From: a bacterium
GTDB lineage: Bacteria > BMS3Abin14
Assembly: GCA_020350725.1 (NCBI GenBank)
Contig: CP070719.1
Coordinates: 1,964,597 to 1,977,575 of the forward strand
Length of the DNA: 12,979 nucleotides
Direction of reading: 5' to 3'
This document shows positions 1-6,339 of the stretch, piece after piece. How positions within the stretch are numbered: position 1 is the stretch's first letter; every line of letters begins with the position of its first letter. The translations under genes were made by a program, and so were the position numbers. Under the pieces are notes generated by a model. The model saw nothing but the letters and a program-made list of their open reading frames with translations, did no database searches and had not been told where the DNA came from.

Positions 1-26
1 CAGCCGCATTAAAAAGAGGAGATGAC

Positions 27-416
27 ATGCCACTGGTGAGGATTGAGGTCAGGCGGAGCAGGGATCCCAAAGAAAAGATGGATATCTGTGATTCAGTTCA
101 TGCTGCAATGCAAGAGGCGCTTCACATCCCCGAACATGACAGGCATATCAGTTACTTGGAGCATGCCCCAGAAGACTTTCAAGCCCCGCCGGGAAAAACG
201 GAGAATTACACTTTGGTTGAGATCACCCTTTTCAAAGGAAGGTCGATGGAAGCAAAGAGGGCCCTCTATCAGGCGATCGTTCGTAACCTGGGTTCCCTGG
301 GAATAGCTCCCGAAGATGTGTTTATTGTTCTCCTTGAATCACCGCCTGAAAATTGGGGGATCCGTGGTGGTATTCCGGCTTCCGAGGTTGATCTTGGATT
401 TAAAATCGATGTGTAA
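27..416 (+). CDS. Tautomerase-superfamily protein, MSAD/cis-CaaD-like
   Basis: This 129-residue protein carries the catalytic signature of the tautomerase superfamily: the initiator Met is followed directly by Pro (MPLVRIEV), which becomes the N-terminal Pro-1 base or acid after Met removal. Length and motif order fit the single-domain Tautomerase_2 group, which includes malonate semialdehyde decarboxylase. From family knowledge, the Asp in PEHDRH (Asp37 counting from Pro-1) and the Trp in PENWGIRGG match conserved MSAD positions. MSAD has two active-site arginines in an R-x-R motif. Here the segment reads KGRS, so one position is Lys. The substrate is therefore unknown and MSAD activity should not be assumed. 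The start at 27 is supported by an AGAGGAGA ribosome site at 15-22. No same-strand partner follows within the next 1.6 kb. Family assignment is confident, function is not. Confidence 0.85.
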   Translation: MPLVRIEVRRSRDPKEKMDICDSVHAAMQEALHIPEHDRHISYLEHAPEDFQAPPGKTENYTLVEITLFKGRSMEAKRALYQAIVRNLGSLGIAPEDVFIVLLESPPENWGIRGGIPASEVDLGFKIDV

Positions 417-643
417 CCGTACCAAAATGCTCCGACGTCTGATTTCTTGAATCCATAACGGTGCCGGACGATGAGATCTTCTTGCGGTCTTCGGTAAGAA
501 AACCCCCAAAGTTAGGAGTGACCTTCCCCCTCAAAACCGGTCCAAGGTTATGTTAAGGTCTAGGGCCGATTGTACTGAATAACGTCGCCAGGACTTGCTC
601 TTTCATGGCGCCCTCGACGAGGAAACTCTGTGTTGATCCAGGT
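417..643. other. Convergent intergenic spacer without a recognisable gene
   Basis: These 227 bp separate the end of the tautomerase gene from the end of the oppositely oriented methyltransferase gene. I see no ORF with a ribosome site, no clear hairpin plus T-tract and no recognised repeat. A run of seven T residues (647-653) lies just inside the 3' end of the methyltransferase gene, where it encodes the final lysines. Confidence 0.5.
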
Positions 644-1426
644 CTATTTTTTTAGGGCAATAAGGCTCGATTGATTCCTCGGATTTGACTGAATATCCAA
701 TACTCTGTTCTCAATGACGGGATACTCCAGTTCAGTGATTGTTTTTAATATAACTCGGCAGTGATCTGAATTGATCAGATACAATTTTTGAAGGAAATTT
801 CCGTTTTCAAATACCGGTTCAATCAGGACTGTATAGATCCCGGTGAGGCGATACATCTCCTTGATTGCCGATTTTACCTCGTATGATATCTGTTCAAGGC
901 AGTGCATACTGAAGACAATGTCGAATTGCCCATCGTCAAAGGGAAGCCTTTCGGTGATCGAACCGACCTTGAGGTCTGCGGTCTCCAAAACCGCGCCATA
1001 GTGCTTCCTTGCGACATTTATCCTCTCCGGCGAGATATCTATGCCGGTGACAGATATTTCATCACCGTATTTTTCAATCAATTTCACTATATTTATACAG
1101 TTACCGCACCCGACCTCGAGAATGTTCACCCTTTTTGCCCCATCCCCCTTCAGCAATCTGTCAACATATTCGAACACGTGTGTGATATAGAGACGGCGGG
1201 CCTCCTTGTCGGTCATTTTTCGGTAAATCCCTTTGTAGGACATGGTTCGCCTGCCGGACTCGTAAAGCAGTTGCTCACTGTTATCATACTGCTCATATAT
1301 AAAAAGGCTGTCTCCGGTTGTCTTGATGAAAGAGTTCTCCCTGCGCAATTGTCTAAAAAATCTCTTGATCTCCGACTTCACCAGGGCAAAATATTTTATT
1401 TTTGTGTAAATGGTATCCTTGATCAA
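644..1426 (-). CDS. Class I SAM-dependent methyltransferase (Methyltransf_11 type)
   Basis: The 260-residue product has the hallmarks of a Rossmann-fold methyltransferase. Motif I is LEVGCGNC (residues 103-110, binds SAM). It is followed by GIDISPERI (128-136) with the acidic residue that contacts the ribose, then by LPFDDGQFDIVFSMHCLEQI (161-180), the motif IV/post-motif region. About 95 residues precede the domain and are basic near the start, so a membrane or lipid-linked substrate is possible but unproven. The first available start after an in-frame TAA is a TTG at 1426, with GGAGG ten bases upstream. The gene stands alone and is clearly richer in A+T than its neighbours (many AAA, ATA and ATT codons), which suggests acquisition from another genome. 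Substrate unknown; such genes often sit in polysaccharide or secondary-metabolite loci, but none is visible here. Confidence 0.8.
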   Translation of the reverse strand: MIKDTIYTKIKYFALVKSEIKRFFRQLRRENSFIKTTGDSLFIYEQYDNSEQLLYESGRRTMSYKGIYRKMTDKEARRLYITHVFEYVDRLLKGDGAKRVNILEVGCGNCINIVKLIEKYGDEISVTGIDISPERINVARKHYGAVLETADLKVGSITERLPFDDGQFDIVFSMHCLEQISYEVKSAIKEMYRLTGIYTVLIEPVFENGNFLQKLYLINSDHCRVILKTITELEYPVIENRVLDIQSNPRNQSSLIALKK

Positions 1427-1436
1427 AGCTTTACAG

Positions 1437-1441
1437 CCTCC
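1437..1441 (-). promoter_or_regulatory. Ribosome site that supports the TTG start of the methyltransferase
   Basis: GGAGG on the minus strand lies ten bases before the TTG at 1426. Upstream in the same frame there is a TAA with no other possible start between, so this site decides the start. The spacing is long but workable. Confidence 0.5.
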
Positions 1442-1616
1442 ACAGGTGTAACGTTGTTATTTCATCGCCCCCGGTTTGAAGCCGCTCGGGGGAAAGGTTT
1501 CTCAACAGCACTTCGGCCTGGAAGGACAACAGTAGCACATTTGAATTACCGTATAAACAGACCCCGGATTCCGAAGCTCCCTTTCCTGACTTCCCAGCCG
1601 GCGGCACCTGGGGTCA

Positions 1617-1640
1617 GAGCCAGGATTCGAGCCAGGATTT
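1617..1640. repeat. Two tandem copies of a 12-bp unit
   Basis: GAGCCAGGATTC is followed directly by GAGCCAGGATTT, an 11 of 12 match. It sits in non-coding DNA and is too short to assign a role. The preceding CCTGGGGTCA has a GGGGTC core like the palindromic repeats near 6032 and 9234. Confidence 0.6.
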
Positions 1641-2039
1641 TCAGGCCACCAAACCTGTTAGGATGGATCAAACCGGGCAGGTTTCATTGTCAATGGTGTC
1701 CAGCGGGTGACTGTCAGGGGTAGTTCCGGATTCCAGGTTCTGAATCTCAAAATGGATCAGCTCATTTAGAACCCTGCCAAACGCCGACATGAGGATTCCG
1801 GCAATTCCATCCCCGGCCCGCACTTCTTTTTTCAAGACCCCGCAGCCGGCAGGCGGCCGCGACTCAACGCCTGATCCCGTCGGACGCAAGGAGCGATTTC
1901 CGTGGGAGATGACGAAGGTCAAGAGGGAACTATTGTTCTCCTTGTGTTATATAAATCCTATAAGCTTGTCGGGCGCAGTGTGGCGAGCCACATGAGATCA
2001 GACGCCGGTCACCCTTCACCATCCGACCGACGTCCTACC

Positions 2040-2047
2040 AGGGGAGG
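2040..2047 (+). promoter_or_regulatory. Ribosome site that decides the GTG start of the acyltransferase
   Basis: AGGGGAGG lies four bases before the GTG at 2052. The open frame extends back to 1902, but those 50 codons have no ribosome site and encode nothing like the family N-terminus, so the GTG is preferred. Confidence 0.6.
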
Positions 2048-2051
2048 CTTC

Positions 2052-3173
2052 GTGAGTGTCCAGGTGAACCAAGTTGTGAGCCGGGCTGACCTGAAGCGCT
2101 GGGTCTCGGTGCCCAATGGGCTCTACCAGGGCAGCCCATACTACGTCCCGCAGCTTTTCTCCGACCAGCTCACCTACTTCGACCGGCACAAAAATCCGGC
2201 CTTCGAGATCTGCGACGTGGAGCTGTTCCTGGCCGTCGACAACGGGAGGCTCGTCGGGAGGGTCTGCGCCATCGTCAACGGCCTGGAAGCCGAGAAGCTC
2301 GGCTACCGGCGCGGCCGGTTCGGCTGGTTCGAGTGCGTCGACGATCAGGGGGTGGCTGATCGGCTGCTGGACAGTGTCAAAAACTGGTGCGGCGACCTGG
2401 GTTGTACCGAGATGACCGGCCCCCAGGGTTTTACCGACCTCGATGTCGAAGGGCTCCTGATCGAGGGGTTCGATGCCCTGCCGACCATAAGCGGAAGCTA
2501 CAACCATCCCTATTACCGGAAGCTCCTCGAGAATTACGGGTTTGAAAAGGACATCGATTACGTGGAGTTCCGCTGCCGTATCCCGCAGGAGTCACAGCTG
2601 CTCGAGAGGTTCCGCAGGCGTTACGCCGGCAGCGAGGACTACAGGGTGGTCACCTGCAAGAGCCGCAGGGAGCTCTTCTCCCACGCGGATGCCTTCTGGC
2701 GTGTGCTGGAAGCCTGTTTCGAACCCCTGTACGGGGTCACGCCCCTGTCAAGGAAGCAGACCGAGTTCTACACGAAAAAATATTTCGGATTTCTGGATCC
2801 GAACTTCGCCAAACTGACATTCTCCCGGCAGGGAGAGCTGGTCGGGTTCTTTATCGGCATGCCGAACCTCAGTCGCAGCTTCAAGAGGGCCAACGGACGT
2901 CTCCTTCCCTTCGGCCTGCCGCACATCCTCAGGGAGTACCGGAAGCCGGACACGGTGGATTTTCTCCTCGCAGGCGTCAAGCCCGGTGAGCCGTCGGGAT
3001 TGATCACCGCGATCAGCGCCGTAGCCATGTATGACACCGTCCGCCGGCGGGGTGTGCGCCACATGGAAACGAACAGGGAGCTGGAGGACAACACCACTGT
3101 CACCGGCATCTGGTCGAAGTTCGAGCGAACCTGGTTCCGTCGCTCCCGTGTCTACCGCATGGACCTGCCATAG
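2052..3173 (+). CDS. GNAT-fold N-acyltransferase, YghO/BcerS-like family
   Basis: The 373-residue product resembles the family containing E. coli YghO and the bacterial ceramide synthase BcerS, judged by remembered family patterns and not by alignment. Typical features are an N-terminal SRADLKRWVSVPNGLYQGSP followed by YVPQLFSDQ (residues 10-38), then NPAFEICDVELFLAVDNGRLVGRV in two halves (49-71), GWFECVDD (91-98), MTGPQGFTDLDVEGLLIEGF (121-140) and a Tyr-rich NHPYYRKLLENYGF (151-164). The last is the usual 'YN-PYY-LLE--GF' signature. A second GNAT-like half follows up to the C terminus. The protein is predicted to be cytosolic, with no signal peptide or membrane segment. If it is a true BcerS it would acylate a sphingoid base, but no serine palmitoyltransferase or other sphingolipid gene is nearby. 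Start chosen at GTG 2052 because of AGGGGAGG at 2040-2047. It appears monocistronic, ending before a terminator at 3296. Confidence 0.72.
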   Translation: MSVQVNQVVSRADLKRWVSVPNGLYQGSPYYVPQLFSDQLTYFDRHKNPAFEICDVELFLAVDNGRLVGRVCAIVNGLEAEKLGYRRGRFGWFECVDDQGVADRLLDSVKNWCGDLGCTEMTGPQGFTDLDVEGLLIEGFDALPTISGSYNHPYYRKLLENYGFEKDIDYVEFRCRIPQESQLLERFRRRYAGSEDYRVVTCKSRRELFSHADAFWRVLEACFEPLYGVTPLSRKQTEFYTKKYFGFLDPNFAKLTFSRQGELVGFFIGMPNLSRSFKRANGRLLPFGLPHILREYRKPDTVDFLLAGVKPGEPSGLITAISAVAMYDTVRRRGVRHMETNRELEDNTTVTGIWSKFERTWFRRSRVYRMDLP

Positions 3174-3295
3174 GGCAGACGGATCCGGAGCTCTCTCCCT
3201 GGAATCGCCTTTACCCTGGCCTGAGTCTCGTCTACCCCGAAAGAAGGGAAGAAATGGGGATCTGGGACGGACTATCGGCAAACGATCTGGGAAAG

Positions 3296-3320
3296 ACCGC
3301 CTTTTGCCGGAGGCGGTTTT
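3296..3320 (+). terminator. Intrinsic terminator after the acyltransferase gene
   Basis: A 7-bp perfect stem (ACCGCCT at 3296-3302 with AGGCGGT at 3311-3317) encloses an 8-base loop and runs into TTTT. A-rich bases before the stem can extend the pairing. It lies 123 bp after the acyltransferase stop and just before the small lipoprotein ORF. Confidence 0.65.
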
Positions 3321-3344
3321 CCCTTCATGGTATAGGGGGAGGAG

Positions 3345-3512
3345 ATGGAAAAGACGAGGATCGGCGCTTCGGTATCCGTTGTCCTGCTTGGCCTCTCTTC
3401 GCTGGCCGCCTGCCGTGCTTCGCTTTGCCCAAAGCAGCAACAGGGATTATCTGAACATGGGCCTCGACAACGTGAGCGCCCGGTCAGGGTAGGACGGGCG
3501 GAAGGGGTCTGA
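3345..3512 (+). CDS. Putative small lipoprotein (55 residues)
   Basis: The frame begins at ATG 3345 right after a purine-rich ribosome site (GGGGGAGGAG, 3335-3344). The product starts with a charged MEKTRIGA, a hydrophobic core and a good lipobox, SLAAC, with Cys at residue 23: a type II signal peptide. After that come only 32 polar residues ending in RVGRAEGV, which resemble no protein I know. The body could be a remnant: in another frame the same DNA reads DYLNMGLDNVSARSG, so a small frameshift may have destroyed a longer lipoprotein. It lies between the terminator at 3296-3320 and the convergent mltA gene, and its stop falls inside an inverted repeat. No promoter was identified. The signal peptide is the only firm evidence that it is real. 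Confidence 0.4.
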   Translation: MEKTRIGASVSVVLLGLSSLAACRASLCPKQQQGLSEHGPRQRERPVRVGRAEGV

Positions 3513-3532
3513 TCCCCGGGACCCACCCCTTC
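3501..3532. terminator. Inverted repeat between convergent genes, possible bidirectional terminator
   Basis: An 8-bp stem, GAAGGGGT (3501-3508) with ACCCCTTC (3525-3532), encloses 16 bases that contain a further GGGTC/GACCC dyad. It ends one base before the mltA stop codon and overlaps the stop of the small ORF. No T-tract follows on either strand, so efficient intrinsic termination is uncertain. Confidence 0.4.
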
Positions 3533-4678
3533 TCACGATATCGGTTCATCAACGGGCAGCAGGACCCACATCCTGAGCGGCTGTTTCATCCTGCCCGCCT
3601 CGGCCTCCGCGTCGTCTCCCGATCCCCAGAAGAAGTCCGCCCGCACCGGTCCCTTGATCGCCCCTCCGGTGTCCTGGGCCATCATCAGGCGGTAGAGCGG
3701 CAGGTCGCTGTTGGGCCAGGTCGTCGCCACGAAAACCGGAGCGCCAAGCGGCGTGTAGCGGGGATCGACCGCGACGCTGCGCCCGGGGGTGAGAGGAACG
3801 CCGAGGGCTCCCGGCGGGCTTTCGGCGTCTCCTTCCGATTCGCGGAAGAACACGTAGCTCGGATTGGTGTTGAGAAGGTCGCCGACCTGGGAGGGGTTGC
3901 CCCGCGCCCAAGCCTTGATGTTCTGCATCGACATCTCGTCGGGCGACATGATGCCCCGCTGAACGAGCCACTGGCTTATGGAACGGTAGGGATGACCGTT
4001 CTGGTCGGCGTAGTTCACCATGGACCGGCTGCCGTCCTCGAAGAGGATGCGTCCGGAACCCTGGATGTGGAGGAAGAAAAGCTCCACCGGGTCGTCGACC
4101 CAGAGCAGTTCGTGCCCCGCCAGCGGCTGACGGTTCCCCTCGATGGCCGCCCGGTCCCAGTAAGGGCGGACATATCGCTCATCGAGACGGCCGCGCAGCC
4201 TGTAACCGCTGAGTTCAGGGTAGGCCTCGCCAAGGTCGATCACAAGGAGATCGTCCGGGCGGCGGTAAAGAGGGTAGGGGTAGTCCGGGGACGGCTGCCG
4301 GCTGCCCCTCAGATCGGGGACATAATAACCGGTGATCAGACCAATGGGATTCCTGTCGGGCTGGCGAAGCAGGTAGGGGGTAAAATGCCTCTCGAAAAAG
4401 GCCCTCACCTCCGATTCGGGGGGATCGTCGAACGAGGCGATCTCGGAGCAGATCGTCTGCCACGCCGGGCGCCGCCCCAGAGCGGTACAGCTCTTTCCGA
4501 AGGCCTCCAGAACCAGCCGGGGGTCGTCTTCCTGCCAGCCCTCCACCATGCTCCAGGCCACCGGCACCAGCGGGGCCGCCACCGGCGGCCTGGCCTCCGG
4601 GCGCGGGGCCAGGGAACAGGAAGAGGCCAGCACGATGACCAGAGGAAAACCGAAAAGCCCTATCGTCCGTGTCAGCAT
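3533..4678 (-). CDS. mltA: Membrane-bound lytic murein transglycosylase A
   Basis: MltA cleaves the glycan strands of peptidoglycan to give 1,6-anhydromuropeptides and is anchored in the outer membrane by a lipid. The 381-residue product has an N-terminal hydrophobic segment ending in VLASSC, with Cys21 as the likely lipidation site (Ala rather than Leu at -3, so a slightly weak lipobox). The MltA domain spans roughly residues 45-275, with GLITGYYVPDLRGS (113-126), LLWVDDPVELFFLHIQGSGR (191-210) and NGHPYRSISQWLV (227-239). The C-terminal 3D domain shows its three aspartates: Asp305 in AVDPRYTPLG, Asp336 in AQDTGGAIKG (the motif of the catalytic aspartate) and Asp348 in RADFFWGSG. Everything needed for activity appears intact. 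I chose ATG 4678 because the signal peptide begins there and AAGG lies eight bases upstream; the frame remains open to 4750. The lysR gene is 126 bp upstream on the same strand, so co-transcription is possible. Confidence 0.93.
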   Translation of the reverse strand: MLTRTIGLFGFPLVIVLASSCSLAPRPEARPPVAAPLVPVAWSMVEGWQEDDPRLVLEAFGKSCTALGRRPAWQTICSEIASFDDPPESEVRAFFERHFTPYLLRQPDRNPIGLITGYYVPDLRGSRQPSPDYPYPLYRRPDDLLVIDLGEAYPELSGYRLRGRLDERYVRPYWDRAAIEGNRQPLAGHELLWVDDPVELFFLHIQGSGRILFEDGSRSMVNYADQNGHPYRSISQWLVQRGIMSPDEMSMQNIKAWARGNPSQVGDLLNTNPSYVFFRESEGDAESPPGALGVPLTPGRSVAVDPRYTPLGAPVFVATTWPNSDLPLYRLMMAQDTGGAIKGPVRADFFWGSGDDAEAEAGRMKQPLRMWVLLPVDEPIS

Positions 4679-4685
4679 AGTGGTT

Positions 4686-4714
4686 ACCTTAAAGCCTTGT
4701 CCGGTATTGGTCAA
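4686..4714 (-). promoter_or_regulatory. Weak candidate promoter for mltA
   Basis: On the minus strand, TTGACC (4709-4714) is separated by 17 bases from TAAGGT (4686-4691). The -35 matches the consensus at five of six bases but the -10 at only three. The -10 also overlaps the probable ribosome site, so the transcript would be nearly leaderless. Listed as a possibility only. Confidence 0.25.
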
Positions 4715-4804
4715 TTGGCTCCCGTGGGAAGAGACCGGAAATGGCGGCATCTCCGGGAAGAGGAATGGCTTTAACGGCCGTTCGAGGCCTGCCCCCGATC
4801 TTCC

Positions 4805-5653
4805 CTAGGCGTTTTCCTTGAGTACCTCCATGAAGCACTGTTCAAGGACCTCGGCGGCGGCGCCTGAGCGCCGGTGGAGCTCCAGGACCACCGGCGGCAT
4901 TACCGGGAACCCGTCGTCGGGGCCCAGAACGCGGGCACCGTCCGGCAGGTTGGCCCTGGTCACCAGGGCCACCGCCAGGCCCGACTGGACGGCGGCGATG
5001 AGCCCGGCCATGCTGGGGCTCGAGTAGGCGATCCGGCACGATCGGCCCATCTTCTCGAGCATCCTGATGGCCTCATCGTGGAGGTAGCACGGGTCTGTGA
5101 ACATGGCAAGCGGCAGGGGGCTCTCCTTTTCCACCGCTCTGTGGGCGGAGGCGACCCAGATGACCGGTTCCATGCGCACGATGGTGCCGAAGGTAACCGG
5201 GCGGCCGCAGTTGGCGGTCACCAGGGCCAGGTCCAGTTCCTCCCTTTCCATCAACTCGTGGATCTCAGATGACTGGCGGCAGATGACCTCCACCCGGATC
5301 TTCGGGTGCGTCCTGGAGAAGTGGGCGAAGACGGCGGGCAGGAAGCTGACGTAATCGTCGGGAATTCCGAGGCGCACCGTGCCCTCCACTTCGGGCTGAA
5401 CCAGGGCGCTCATTGCCTCGTCCTGGAGCCTCAGGATCTGGCGGGCGTACTGAGACAGCTTCTCACCGTCGGGCGTGAGGGCCACGGACCGTCCCTGCCG
5501 GGCGAACAGCCTCCTGCCCACGAGTTCTTCCAACCTCCGGATCTGCATTGAAACGGCGGACTGGGTGAGGTGGACCACTTCCGCGGCCCGGGTAAATCCT
5601 CCGTGGTCGTTCACGGCGATAAAGGTGCGCAGCAGGTCTGTGGGCAGATCCAT
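4805..5653 (-). CDS. LysR-type transcriptional regulator
   Basis: The 282-residue product has the LysR family layout. The N-terminal winged helix-turn-helix spans about residues 1-60 (LLRTFIAVNDHGGFTRAAEV, then LTQSAVSMQIRRLEELVGRR). A linker helix rich in Gln and Arg follows, then a periplasmic-binding-protein-like effector domain from about residue 90. EGTVRLGIPDDYVSFLP opens the effector domain. The sequence style recalls the LrhA/HexA branch, but no orthology is claimed. ATG 5653 is chosen because it gives the canonical family N-terminus and has AGGGGG about six bases upstream; the longer frame to 5959 runs back through the promoter and the divergent gene. LysR regulators commonly control the divergent neighbour, here the DUF1127 gene, and repress themselves. 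The effector is unknown. Confidence 0.93.
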   Translation of the reverse strand: MDLPTDLLRTFIAVNDHGGFTRAAEVVHLTQSAVSMQIRRLEELVGRRLFARQGRSVALTPDGEKLSQYARQILRLQDEAMSALVQPEVEGTVRLGIPDDYVSFLPAVFAHFSRTHPKIRVEVICRQSSEIHELMEREELDLALVTANCGRPVTFGTIVRMEPVIWVASAHRAVEKESPLPLAMFTDPCYLHDEAIRMLEKMGRSCRIAYSSPSMAGLIAAVQSGLAVALVTRANLPDGARVLGPDDGFPVMPPVVLELHRRSGAAAEVLEQCFMEVLKENA

Positions 5654-5689
5654 CTGAAACCCCCTGATCCATAAGAATATCTGATGAAA

Positions 5690-5719
5690 AGCATAACAAA
5701 CATTCGTTGGATTTATCAA
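5690..5719 (-). promoter_or_regulatory. Candidate sigma-70 promoter of lysR in the divergent control region
   Basis: On the minus strand TTGATA (5714-5719) and TATGCT (5690-5695) are separated by 18 bases, a fair sigma-70 match placed 37 bases before the LysR start. The whole 5654-5765 spacer is AT-rich compared with its surroundings and is where LysR would be expected to bind. I could not single out a convincing T-N11-A operator. Confidence 0.45.
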
Positions 5720-5753
5720 TAGGGGAGATGCATACTTGCGGCATCTTTTCCGA

Positions 5754-5760
5754 AGGGAGG
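5754..5760 (+). promoter_or_regulatory. Ribosome site that decides the GTG start of the DUF1127 gene
   Basis: AGGGAGG lies five bases before GTG 5766. The frame could also open at TTG 5736, which has no such site at proper spacing. Confidence 0.55.
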
Positions 5761-5765
5761 GTGTC

Positions 5766-6008
5766 GTGGACGCAACCGAACGAGCAATGATGAATGTTTC
5801 CGGACTTGACCTGCTGGGATGCGCCGAGCGGATCGGAAGAGCGCTTATCGGGGCTGCTCTTAGACCGATCAAGGCCGTCAGGGCCCGGAACCGGATCCAG
5901 AGAGAGGGAAGGGCTCTGCTTGACATGAGTGACCACATGCTGAGGGATATCGGGATCAACAGGACGTATGTCCTGCACGAGGGCGGGAAGCCCTTCCACC
6001 GCAGATAG
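5766..6008 (+). CDS. DUF1127 (YjiS-like) small protein
   Basis: The 80-residue product ends with the DUF1127 signature: an amphipathic segment EGRALLDMSDHMLRDIGINR (residues 47-66), matching the family pattern of a 'L-x-M-x-D-x-L-x-D-I-G-I-x-R' motif, followed by a short polar tail. From the literature on the family, such small Arg-rich proteins act in RNA turnover and in phosphate or carbon adaptation in alpha-proteobacteria; no role is known for this one. GTG 5766 is preferred because AGGGAGG (5754-5760) sits five bases ahead. ATG 5787 and ATG 5790 are alternatives that would still retain the domain. It is divergent from the LysR gene, an arrangement often seen for DUF1127 genes. The 153-bp palindromic element begins only 23 bp after its stop. 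Confidence 0.8.
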   Translation: MDATERAMMNVSGLDLLGCAERIGRALIGAALRPIKAVRARNRIQREGRALLDMSDHMLRDIGINRTYVLHEGGKPFHRR

Positions 6009-6031
6009 CCCGGCAGGACCCCGAAACCCCC

Positions 6032-6184
6032 GGGGTCGCATCTTGCCTTTTAACCTTTCCTCCCTGGAACGCACTCCACAGTCATGGACACAATCCAGTA
6101 AGGGCTGCACCTTCATGCGGCATCCTGAAACAAGGCTGACGAACAATCCTGCAGGGAAAAGGTTAAAAGGCAAGATGCGACCCC
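6032..6184. repeat. Palindromic element A, 153 bp with 27-bp perfect terminal inverted repeats
   Basis: The left arm 6032-6058 begins GGGGTCGCATCTTGCC and is the exact reverse complement of the right arm 6158-6184. The 99-bp interior carries no ORF of note. The right inner flank (AACAATCCTGCAGGGA) matches element B when B is reversed, and the inner TCCCTG near the left arm extends the symmetry. It contains a second hairpin at 6104-6121. Size, structure and lack of a transposase suggest a MITE- or REP-like element mobilised by an enzyme encoded elsewhere. The full hairpin could also end transcription of the DUF1127 gene. The neighbouring bases (CCC before, AGGTT after) partly recur at element B, so the true ends may lie a few bases further out. 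No clear target-site duplication is seen. Confidence 0.88.
6104..6121 (+). repeat. Internal hairpin of element A
   Basis: GCTGCA (6104-6109) pairs with TGCGGC (6116-6121), including one G-T pair, around a six-base loop. It lies between a CAGT and an ATCCTG that are also found in reversed element B, where a hairpin of different sequence occupies the same place. Confidence 0.45.
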
Positions 6185-6271
6185 AGGTTATTGTTCCCCT
6201 GCCTAGCGATCAGGCTGGTGGCGGGAAAGCGGGCGAAATAACCACCCGGAAAGCGGGAGGGATATGGTCGA

Positions 6272-6289
6272 ATCCCGACCGCTCGGGAT
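6272..6289. terminator. Hairpin downstream of hflC, possible terminator
   Basis: ATCCCGA (6272-6278) and TCGGGAT (6283-6289) form a 7-bp stem with a four-base loop. It lies about 105 bp beyond the hflC stop on its strand. There is no T-tract after it, so it may stabilise the 3' end rather than terminate. Confidence 0.3.
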
Positions 6290-6311
6290 CAATTCAGAAC
6301 CTGATAATCTG

Positions 6312-6339
6312 AGGTCCGACCCCCCTTGGTGGACTTTTT
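6312..6339 (+). terminator. Candidate plus-strand terminator between convergent genes
   Basis: AGGTCC (6312-6317) pairs with GGACTT (6331-6336), with one G-T pair, and the stem runs into TTTTT (6335-6339). It would stop plus-strand transcripts from the DUF1127 gene before they enter antisense to hflC. The segment GGTCCGACCCC also resembles the GGGGTC-core repeats. Confidence 0.4.

Larger units (their letters stand above)
1427..2051. other. Gene-poor stretch of 625 bp between divergent genes
   Basis: This holds the 5' regions of the methyltransferase (-) and of the acyltransferase gene (+). I find no convincing gene: the minus-strand frame at 1668-1922 and the plus-strand extension 1902-2051 have no ribosome site or recognisable content. 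What can be seen: a tandem 12-mer at 1617-1640, preceded by CACCTGGGGTC, which resembles the GGGGTC core of the palindromic elements found further right; and an AT-rich segment near 1931-1965 (TTGTTC, TATATAAAT, CCTATAAG) that could contain the promoter of the downstream gene, although no well-spaced -35/-10 pair stands out. Confidence 0.5.

Noticed and set aside
902-1723. Open frame of 273 codons on the plus strand
   Set aside because: It is antisense to the methyltransferase with its clear SAM-binding motifs, has no ribosome site and its product resembles nothing.
1668-1922. Open frame of 84 codons on the minus strand
   Set aside because: No ribosome site and no recognisable content; left as non-coding.
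2748-3440. Open frame of 230 codons on the minus strand
   Set aside because: Antisense to the end of the acyltransferase gene and running through a terminator; no ribosome site or domain.
3992-4774. Open frame of 260 codons on the plus strand
   Set aside because: Antisense shadow of mltA, whose catalytic motifs are intact.
5728-5790. 20-codon leader ORF whose TGA overlaps ATG 5787 of the DUF1127 gene
   Set aside because: The purine-rich AGGGGAG abuts its ATG with no spacing, and the ATGA overlap with an alternative start could be chance. Conservation would be needed.
5463-6173. Open frame of 236 codons on the minus strand across element A and the DUF1127 gene
   Set aside because: It overlaps the start of LysR in another frame, crosses the control region and starts in a repeat element.
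6264-6295. tRNA-like T-loop GGTCGAATCCC
   Set aside because: The surrounding bases form a simple hairpin and do not fold into a cloverleaf; no acceptor stem or anticodon arm.
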